Below are positions 1-4,697 of a DNA stretch of 6,505 bases, one piece after another. Source of the DNA: an uncultured Treponema sp. (GTDB lineage Bacteria; Spirochaetota; Spirochaetia; Treponematales; Treponemataceae); assembly GCA_905236315.1 (NCBI GenBank), contig CAJOPO010000461.1, positions 1-6,505 of the forward strand. The letters run 5' to 3'. The number at the start of each line of letters is the position of its first letter. The first letter of the stretch is position 1. Under the pieces are notes generated by a model. The model worked only from the letters and a program-made list of their open reading frames with translations. It was not told the DNA's origin and did no database searches. The position numbers were made by a program, and so were the translations under genes.

Positions 1-854
1 CCACCCCTCATAACCCTACCCTCTCCATATTTTTGTCCATAAGGAGCCTCTGCTGTATACTTACCATACCAATCCCAACACCATTCAAGTACATTACCTG
101 TCATATCAAAAATGCCATTGCCATTAGGATTGCCGCTACCTGGCTTTATAATGCCATTTACAAGTAAGCTAGAACTTCCTGCAGTTCCCACGCTATGAGT
201 ACCTTCTGAATTATCAGATACCCAAGCAATATCATTAATACTTGCAAATTTATTTTCTTTTCCTCGTGAAATCTGCCCACTTACAAAATCACCACGCTGC
301 ATTGTGTTTCCATCTTTTCTTGCAGCATATTCCCATTCGGCTTCAGAAGGTAAACGATAACCATTAGCCTTCCAATCACACTCAGCTAAATCACAAGAAA
401 TAGTATCTCCAGAATCTTTTAAGACCTTATTGTTATACGTATAGCAAGGCTTAAATCCCTCTTTTTCGCTATAAGCGTTACACCAGACAATAACATCGTG
501 CCAGTTTACCATTGTAACAGGTTCATACATACCAGTTTTAGAAGGAGCACGCCCCCTTACACCAGAAGAGCCTTCTTGACCTGGATTTTGAAAATAATAT
601 CCATTAGATTCTGCCCACTTACGAACTTCATACCAAAGTCTATACGTTGTTTCAAATTTATTTATAGCAAATGCAGGTAGCTTTCTTTCAGTTGTATAAG
701 TTTGAACATTTTCACCTATAATATAATTCATTGTGGACTGACCAGCTTCTGGCTTAAATACGGCAAAGCGGACATCGTAAAAAGCATTTTCCGTTTGTGA
801 AAAAAGTCCTACGCTAAAAAATAAAAGGAATAAGACAAAAATTAATTTTTTCAT
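1..854 (-). CDS. Secreted SUMF1/FGE-sulfatase-fold protein, 3' end cut off by the left edge
   Basis: Reading down from the ATG at 854-852 gives 284 open codons to the window edge. Residues 1-19 are a Sec signal peptide: MKK, then a run of Leu/Phe/Val, with likely cleavage near GLFS-Q, so the product should be exported. The rest matches the formylglycine-generating-enzyme fold: FAINKFETT (about 62-70), PVTMVNWHDVIVWCNAYS (112-129), GYRLPSEAEWEYAAR (165-179), GIFDMTGNVLEWCWDWY (247-263) and VMRGG at the edge. The family includes true FGE (sulfatase Cys to formylglycine), EgtB-like nonheme-iron enzymes and many non-catalytic binding proteins. The part that would carry the FGE active-site cysteines follows RGG and is outside the window, so no enzyme activity can be assigned. 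The start is well supported: GGAGGG at 866-861 lies 6 nt upstream, and the ATG overlaps the upstream corA-like stop as ATGA, implying translational coupling. Family call is firm; function is open. Confidence 0.9.
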   Translation of the reverse strand, partial: MKKLIFVLFLLFFSVGLFSQTENAFYDVRFAVFKPEAGQSTMNYIIGENVQTYTTERKLPAFAINKFETTYRLWYEVRKWAESNGYYFQNPGQEGSSGVRGRAPSKTGMYEPVTMVNWHDVIVWCNAYSEKEGFKPCYTYNNKVLKDSGDTISCDLAECDWKANGYRLPSEAEWEYAARKDGNTMQRGDFVSGQISRGKENKFASINDIAWVSDNSEGTHSVGTAGSSSLLVNGIIKPGSGNPNGNGIFDMTGNVLEWCWDWYGKYTAEAPYGQKYGEGRVMRG

Positions 855-1924
855 TTTTTACCCTCCGCCAACATTTCCATCTTCTTTATGGTACGCTTCT
901 GCTTACGTTTTGCCCTGCGTGCCTTAAATGAATTATTGTTTTTTCTCATTTGTTTTTTGCGTGGGTCTTTTAAGGTTGTTAGTTGCCTACGCATAAATAG
1001 AAAATAAGTAATAATCGCTAAGGTTACACTTATAACAGCAACTGCTATAGCACCTACCCAACCAGAGTTCATCCAAGGAAGAGGTACATTTATGCCCCAA
1101 TAGCTAGAAATTATGGTAGGCACCATTAAAACAAGGTTCCAGCCCGTCATAGTCTTCATAACAAGGTTTAAGTTATTAGATAGCACGGAGGCAAAAGCGT
1201 CATTCATACCTGTCATAATATTGGTATAAGTATCTGCCATTTCTAGAGCCTGTCTATTATCAATTTCTACATCATCTAGCCAATCTTTATCTTCATCATC
1301 TAACTTCATCAGTCTAGTTTTACGAAACTTTTCTAGCAGCATTTGATTACTTTTTAAAGAAGTTGTAAAATAAACTAGTGATTTTTGAATGTTCAATAGC
1401 TGTATAAGCTCATGATTTTGAACAGAGCCTAGCATTTCATTCTGTATTGTTGTTGCTCGCCTATTTAACTCTTTTAGATAACGCAAAAAAGTTGTATCTG
1501 CCCTTGATAAAAATCGTATAGTAAAGGCTGGTAAGTCATTTAAATTTAATTCTTTTATGCGATTTGCGGCAAAATCCTTTAATACTTCACAATCAGTCCA
1601 GCAAACTGTAATAAACAATCTATTTTTTGTAATAATACCAAGCGGAGTACAAAAATAGCTTATATCATCGCTTGGAGAAAAAACTGGCAACCTTAAAATT
1701 GTAAGAGTATATTCATAGTCATAATTATATTCTATTCGAGAAAGTTCATCTGGGTCTAAAATATCCAGCATATTCTCTGGGTCAATATTATATTTTTCTT
1801 CTAATTCTACAATATCATCTCTTGTAACAGAACGAGCATCAACCCAAGTATTTACAGATATATCCAACTCGCTCTCTTCTTTTTCTATTAATTTACCATT
1901 TTCCTGCTGCCAGTATGTAATCAT
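851..1924 (-). CDS. CorA-family divalent-cation transporter with GIN signature and long basic tail
   Basis: The product is 357 residues from the ATG at 1924-1922. The order is that of CorA/Mrs2/ZntB channels: an acidic cytoplasmic N-terminal domain (about 1-240), a long stalk helix leading to NLVMKTMTGWNLVLMVPTI, TM1 (about 262-276), the periplasmic signature, and TM2 (about 288-310). CorA proteins form inner-membrane pentamers moving Mg2+ (also Co2+ or Ni2+); ZntB relatives move Zn2+. The signature reads YWGINVPLP (G277-I278-N279) where CorA has GMN, so the cation is uncertain. After TM2 come about 46 residues rich in Lys and Arg, longer than the short tail usual in CorA. Start choice: an in-frame TTG at 1960 would add 12 residues, but the ATG at 1924 has AAAGGA 7-8 nt upstream and gives a normal CorA N-terminus. 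The gene lies 57 bp after the 642-residue gene and overlaps the SUMF1-type gene by 4 bp (ATGA), so it is the middle gene of an apparent operon. Confidence 0.93.
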   Translation of the reverse strand: MITYWQQENGKLIEKEESELDISVNTWVDARSVTRDDIVELEEKYNIDPENMLDILDPDELSRIEYNYDYEYTLTILRLPVFSPSDDISYFCTPLGIITKNRLFITVCWTDCEVLKDFAANRIKELNLNDLPAFTIRFLSRADTTFLRYLKELNRRATTIQNEMLGSVQNHELIQLLNIQKSLVYFTTSLKSNQMLLEKFRKTRLMKLDDEDKDWLDDVEIDNRQALEMADTYTNIMTGMNDAFASVLSNNLNLVMKTMTGWNLVLMVPTIISSYWGINVPLPWMNSGWVGAIAVAVISVTLAIITYFLFMRRQLTTLKDPRKKQMRKNNNSFKARRAKRKQKRTIKKMEMLAEGKK

Positions 1925-1950
1925 AATTCTTTCCTTTACCCGACAACCAA

Positions 1951-1967
1951 AACATCTCAACGATGTT
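1951..1967 (-). repeat. Short hairpin between the 642-residue gene and the CorA-family gene
   Basis: AACATC (1951-1956) and GATGTT (1962-1967) form a perfect 6-bp dyad with a 5-base loop in the 57-bp spacer. On the minus strand it is followed by a weak T/G stretch (TTGGTTG). It lies upstream of the CorA-family ribosome binding site and contains the alternative TTG codon. It could weakly attenuate or protect the transcript; chance cannot be excluded. Confidence 0.3.
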
Positions 1968-1981
1968 ACACTCTATATTCA

Positions 1982-3910
1982 TTATGGCAGATTTTTAATA
2001 AGTTTTACCATATATAATTCAACATAACGTTTTAATGCAGGATGATTTTTTATCTTCATAAGAGAAGGAGAATCTACTAAAGCGTCCGCTAACCTAGAAA
2101 CTCTTTCTTCTGTAAAATCTGTAGTTTTTAAGCTACGCAAAGTTTTACGAACGTAGTCGCGTATTAAAACATTAATATCTTCTTCTAACTCATCATGAGC
2201 TTTTTGACTAATGCGGTCATTCCACTCATGCATATAAGATTCTAGTTCTCTATCGAGCGTTGAACTAGCAGGAACTAGCTTACTTTCTACTTGACTAGCC
2301 GCTTTCCTAAGTTCGCGTTTTCTATTTTTCTTTGGGTCAAGGCTATCTTGGGCATCTAATTCATTCATTTTTTCATTTGATTTATCACGTTCCTCTTGTA
2401 AAACAATGGACGTAGCAGCCTTAGGTTCCTTTTTATTCTTCTTTTTAGGCTTTTTTAATATTAGCGAGGCAACAACAGAAACTAAGGGCATTGTATACCA
2501 AAATGGTAATTTTGCTCTTGCTTCTGAATAAATCTCTTGCCTACTAAGCAAAAGTATTTCGCTATATGGGATTAAAAAACCGTCCTTATAAAGAGGAATT
2601 CTACCAGGCGTATGGTCATCTATAGCAAGCACAGGCAAAAATGCTGCATGCAAAAGCGCGTAAAGAACAGGTGAAGAAGTTTTTAACTCTCTCTCAAGGC
2701 ATTTCTCAAATGCTGGTCCCTCCTTCATTTCTGGTAAAGTTTCCCAGTCCATCATCTGTTTAAACCATATTTTAGAAAGACTTTCTCTAATTAATATGCG
2801 AGCGTCATTTGCAAGGCGAACAAGAAGAGGCATAACTTTTTCTTTATATATAAAATAATGCTCATTATCTTCTAATTTAAAAATTAACATTGTAGGCAAA
2901 TCATTACCTATAGTTTCAGCAGTTAAATTTGCCATGTGCTGCTTTAAGTCTTCATCATTATACTTTGAAAGTAAAAAGTCCCCATGCTCATCTTTCATTT
3001 TGCCAATATCGCTAAGGCTAAAGTAATAAGGAGGCTGCATAAGTTGCTCATCAAGACTCTTAAAAGCAGTTTCTTTTACCATTTTCTCGGCAACTTTGGA
3101 TTTATAATAACTAGCGGCAATCTCTAGTATACTTATTGATTGCAGTATATTTATATCTTCAGATGTAAAATCTTTGACTTTATTAAAATCTTGCCTTACA
3201 AAGTAGCAAAGTTGGTTCCAATAGTAAAAAGCATCTCCTGAAGATTTTAAATTTTCCCACGCTTCTTCTGGGCGAGATACAAACTTTGTAAAGAAGTTTT
3301 TTATAGTAAGCTCTTTTCCAGGGTTAGAAACAGTTAATTTTTTAAAGAAGTAATCATGCATTTCTCCTTTACGAAGTAAATCCTGTAATTTCTTTAGAGA
3401 AATGCTAATAAGTGTAAGGGCAGAAACATTTGACGGCAAAAGTAAGCCAGGTATTCTCTTTGAAAACATAAGACAATACAGGGTTTTGTCATTGCCATCA
3501 TCTTTATCTAAAAGTTTAAAAAGTAAATCTGCTGCCTGTTGCTTTGTAACTATATCAGAAGGCACATTTTTAGGCAAATCTGTTACACAAGGGAACGGAA
3601 GAGCAAAACGTTTTTCCATTTCGGCATAGGTTTCTTTATATCTATCTATAAAATATGCAATTACATAAATAAATTGTTTGCCACCTTGTGCAGTTAAAAC
3701 AATGAGGTGCTGCCCACTAAGATTTTCTAATTCTTCTTTTAAAGCTGTGTTATCATTGCCTACGTATATATATAATTCGGGACTTTCTTCATTATGATGC
3801 TGTGCATAACGGCGCAAATATTCAACAAACTCATCAAATTCAATACAAGACGTTCTTTGCTTTGACGAATAAAACTTTAGTAGTGTATAAACATTTACTT
3901 GATTTGCCAT
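1982..3910 (-). CDS. Unrecognised 642-residue protein, probably membrane-anchored
   Basis: I do not recognise this family and assign no function. It is a full-length frame from ATG (3910-3908) to TAA (1984-1982) and is clearly a real gene by length and operon position. No signal peptide is visible: it opens MANQVNVYTLLKFYSSK. Residues 1-400 are mixed alpha/beta with many aromatic and charged residues, and no nucleotide-binding, protease or nuclease motif that I can see. Two hydrophobic stretches follow: about 413-430 (SPVLYALLHAAFLPVLAI), which may be buried or a membrane segment, and about 467-485 (KLPFWYTMPLVSVVASLIL), the best TM candidate. The second is followed at once by a Lys-rich stretch (KKPKKKNKKEPK), which by the positive-inside rule would sit in the cytoplasm. 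Residues 505-580 are highly charged and probably helical or disordered; 580-642 look helical. No Shine-Dalgarno is visible before the ATG, and a predicted -10 box ends only 9 nt upstream, so translation may be leaderless. It is the first gene of the minus-strand operon. Confidence 0.85.
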   Translation of the reverse strand: MANQVNVYTLLKFYSSKQRTSCIEFDEFVEYLRRYAQHHNEESPELYIYVGNDNTALKEELENLSGQHLIVLTAQGGKQFIYVIAYFIDRYKETYAEMEKRFALPFPCVTDLPKNVPSDIVTKQQAADLLFKLLDKDDGNDKTLYCLMFSKRIPGLLLPSNVSALTLISISLKKLQDLLRKGEMHDYFFKKLTVSNPGKELTIKNFFTKFVSRPEEAWENLKSSGDAFYYWNQLCYFVRQDFNKVKDFTSEDINILQSISILEIAASYYKSKVAEKMVKETAFKSLDEQLMQPPYYFSLSDIGKMKDEHGDFLLSKYNDEDLKQHMANLTAETIGNDLPTMLIFKLEDNEHYFIYKEKVMPLLVRLANDARILIRESLSKIWFKQMMDWETLPEMKEGPAFEKCLERELKTSSPVLYALLHAAFLPVLAIDDHTPGRIPLYKDGFLIPYSEILLLSRQEIYSEARAKLPFWYTMPLVSVVASLILKKPKKKNKKEPKAATSIVLQEERDKSNEKMNELDAQDSLDPKKNRKRELRKAASQVESKLVPASSTLDRELESYMHEWNDRISQKAHDELEEDINVLIRDYVRKTLRSLKTTDFTEERVSRLADALVDSPSLMKIKNHPALKRYVELYMVKLIKNLP

Positions 3911-3919
3911 AATGCTACT

Positions 3920-3948
3920 ATTATATAATATATTAAAGGAGTAAACAA
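3920..3948 (-). promoter_or_regulatory. Predicted sigma70 promoter of the minus-strand operon
   Basis: On the minus strand TTGTTT (3948-3943) is followed after exactly 17 bp by a perfect TATAAT (3925-3920). Transcription would begin around 3914-3912, only a few bases before the ATG at 3910, so the first gene would be leaderless or nearly so. This agrees with the absence of a Shine-Dalgarno there. The -10 box is part of the palindrome ATTATATAAT (3920-3929), so TATAAT can be read on both strands. Confidence 0.55.
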
Positions 3949-3973
3949 GACTAAATGTAAGGGAAAAACTATA

Positions 3974-4040
3974 GGGAGTAGTATTTATGGGGTACAGTAA
4001 TTTTACCCCAAGCAGAATGATAAATTACACGGCAATGTAA
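3974..4040 (+). other. Possible 17-codon leader peptide frame with ribosome binding site
   Basis: GGGAG at 3974-3978 lies 8 nt before an ATG at 3987, which opens a 17-codon frame (MGYSNFTPSRMINYTAM) ending in TAA at 4038-4040. The spacing is good for translation. A plus-strand promoter could be TTGCCA (3904-3909) with TAATAT (3926-3931) at 16 bp, which is plausible but unproven. The frame has no run of one amino acid as in classical attenuator peptides. Chance occurrence is quite possible at this length. Confidence 0.2.
3988..4010. repeat. Perfect 7-bp inverted repeat TGGGGTA / TACCCCA
   Basis: The arms are 3988-3994 and 4004-4010, with a 9-base loop (CAGTAATTT). It is GC-richer than its surroundings. 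Neither strand has a T-run after it, so it is unlikely to be a terminator. It could be an operator or an RNA hairpin; the left arm overlaps the ATG of the possible leader peptide. Confidence 0.5.
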
Positions 4041-4081
4041 GTAGAAACTTACGGTAATGCAGAACTAAGCGTACGGCAAGG
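4029..4081. repeat. Three ACGGYAAKG boxes at an exact 22-bp period
   Basis: ACGGCAATG (4029-4037), ACGGTAATG (4051-4059) and ACGGCAAGG (4073-4081) begin exactly 22 bp apart, about two helical turns, placing all three on one face of the DNA. The bases between boxes are not conserved, which points to protein binding sites rather than a recent tandem duplication. Read on the other strand the core is TTGCCGT or TTACCGT. ACGGCAA also occurs inside coding sequence near 759 and 3433, so the phasing rather than the word is the signal. Confidence 0.45.
4037..4052. repeat. Perfect 6-bp inverted repeat GTAAGT / ACTTAC
   Basis: The arms are 4037-4042 and 4047-4052 with a 4-base AGAA loop, located between the first and second ACGGYAAKG boxes. 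It could be a small RNA hairpin or a dyad operator. No terminator-like T-run follows. Confidence 0.4.
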
Positions 4082-4163
4082 AAAACAAAAAAAACTAAAT
4101 TAAGTTTATTTTTTTATCTTTTTTTTGTAAATATTAATCTTTTGAACTCTACTATAAATATAG

Positions 4164-4192
4164 AAACAAGATTAAAAATTGTTTTTTATAAT
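4164..4192 (+). promoter_or_regulatory. Predicted ssb promoter with consensus -10
   Basis: A perfect TATAAT sits at 4187-4192, giving a start near 4199 and a leader of about 55 nt before the ssb ATG. No good -35 is found at 16-18 bp: the bases at 4164-4169 are AAACAA. The promoter may therefore depend on the upstream A/T tracts or on an activator. Confidence 0.5.
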
Positions 4193-4242
4193 GACTTGTT
4201 AGAAAACTTGATTTTCAAAGCAAGTCTAATCTAAAAATTGTT
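4173..4242 (+). repeat. 11-bp direct repeat TAAAAATTGTT flanking the ssb start region
   Basis: Identical copies lie at 4173-4183 and 4232-4242, 59 bp apart. One is in the promoter spacer and the other ends just before the AGGAG ribosome binding site. The repeat is AT-rich, so coincidence is possible. Confidence 0.3.
4193..4226. promoter_or_regulatory. Inverted repeat at the ssb transcription start (operator or leader hairpin)
   Basis: GACTTG (4193-4198) pairs with CAAGTC (4221-4226), and inside it GAAAA (4202-4206) pairs with TTTTC (4212-4216) around the loop CTTGA. With a U-A and a G-U pair between them the whole can fold into a roughly 13-bp stem with one small internal loop. It begins immediately after the -10 box, so it could be a DNA operator blocking initiation, or its inner part a 5' leader hairpin upstream of the ribosome binding site. 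No T-run follows, so it is not a terminator. Confidence 0.45.
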
Positions 4243-4253
4243 AGGAGAAAACA

Positions 4254-4664
4254 ATGAACTCATTAAATCAAATTATTGTAGAAGGTAATGTAGTGCGTCA
4301 GGCAGAAAAGAAATACGCATCATCGGGGCTTGCAATATGCACATTTCCAATAGCAGTAAATAGGCACTACAAAACGCAAGAAGGACAACCTACAGAAGAA
4401 GTATCTTATTTTGAGATTGATACCTTTAGCACTTTAGCAGACAAGTGCGCCCTCCAATGCTCAAAAGGCAGAGGAGTACGAGTTGTAGGCAGATTAAAAC
4501 AAAATAGGTGGAAAGATACGGAGGGTAAAAACCATAGCACAGTAAAAATTGTTGCAGAGCATGTAGAATTTAAGCTACAAAATAAAAAGAGCAATGAATG
4601 TTCTATGCTACAAGAAGCTGCCTATGCCACACAAGCTGAACAAGCTATGGAAGTTACCTTTTAG
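4254..4664 (+). CDS. ssb: Single-stranded DNA-binding protein, short form
   Basis: The 136-residue product is an SSB: it binds single-stranded DNA in replication, recombination and repair and recruits partners through its C-terminal tip. The OB fold fills residues 1-108: LNQIIVEGNVV (strand 1), TFPIAVNRHYK, EEVSYFEIDTF, GRGVRVVGRLKQNRW and VKIVAEHVEF all align with E. coli SSB. The DNA-stacking aromatics are partly kept: Trp at NRWKD (E. coli W88 region), and Tyr in HYK and VSYFE where E. coli has W40 and W54. The tail is only about 28 residues, not Gly/Gln/Pro-rich, and ends AMEVTF rather than the usual acidic DDDIPF. The start is set by AGGAG at 4243-4247, 6 nt before the ATG. The gene stands alone rather than between rpsF and rpsR, so it could be a second paralogue or a relocated ssb. 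It is divergent from the 642-residue gene and converges on the U32 gene. Confidence 0.93.
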   Translation: MNSLNQIIVEGNVVRQAEKKYASSGLAICTFPIAVNRHYKTQEGQPTEEVSYFEIDTFSTLADKCALQCSKGRGVRVVGRLKQNRWKDTEGKNHSTVKIVAEHVEFKLQNKKSNECSMLQEAAYATQAEQAMEVTF

Positions 4665-4697
4665 TTTTTCCTAAAAACTTAAAAGTTTCATTTCTTT
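4658..4697 (+). terminator. ssb transcription terminator
   Basis: CTTTT (4658-4662) with AGTTTTT (4663-4669) pairs with AAAAACT (4673-4679) and AAAAG (4681-4685) around a CCT loop. This gives 12 bp with a single bulged T at 4680. A T-rich stretch (TTTCATTTCTTTTT) follows on the plus strand. The stem includes the ssb stop codon, and the tail runs into the 3' end of the convergent U32 gene. The stem is AT-rich, so strength may be modest. On the minus strand no T-run follows, so it is not obviously bidirectional. Confidence 0.6.

Larger units (their letters stand above)
3911..4253. other. Divergent intergenic control region between the 642-residue gene and ssb
   Basis: This 343-bp stretch has no convincing protein gene. 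It divides into three parts. Positions 3911-3960 hold the minus-strand promoter. Positions 3961-4080 are less AT-rich and hold two perfect short inverted repeats, three boxes at a 22-bp period and one possible 17-codon frame. Positions 4081-4253 are very AT-rich, with A8, T7 and T8 tracts (about 4087-4126), and carry the ssb -10 box, an inverted repeat and the ribosome binding site. The A/T tracts probably bend the DNA or act as UP-like elements, which is inference. For two divergent housekeeping-type genes this is a long and unusually structured spacer. Confidence 0.7.

Noticed and set aside
498..680. 60-codon plus-strand open frame
   Set aside because: It lies opposite the SUMF1-type gene, has no family features and looks like an antisense shadow.
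1925..1960. TTG at 1960 as start of the CorA-family protein
   Set aside because: The ATG at 1924 has a proper ribosome binding site, and the 12 extra residues (MRCFGCRVKERI) look unlike a CorA N-terminus and fall in a hairpin.
3402..3629. 75-codon plus-strand open frame
   Set aside because: It is antisense to the 642-residue gene and resembles no protein I know; no ribosome binding site is evident.
3955..3960. ATG-TAA minimal frame after AAAGGAG (3935-3941) on the plus strand
   Set aside because: Spacing from the ribosome binding-like sequence is 13 nt and the word is short; it is probably chance in AT-rich DNA.
3988..4010. TGGGGTA/TACCCCA hairpin as a transcription terminator
   Set aside because: No T-run follows on either strand.
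4029..4094. Three repeats at 22-bp period as a miniature CRISPR array
   Set aside because: Only the first 9 bases of each unit are alike and the unit is far too short for repeat plus spacer. No cas gene is present.
4087..4126. A8 and T7/T8 tracts as a bidirectional terminator
   Set aside because: The only stem is a 5-bp AAACT/AGTTT with an AT loop, and no gene ends nearby; promoter-proximal bending is more likely.
4406..4594. 62-codon minus-strand open frame
   Set aside because: It lies wholly opposite ssb, whose OB-fold match is clear.
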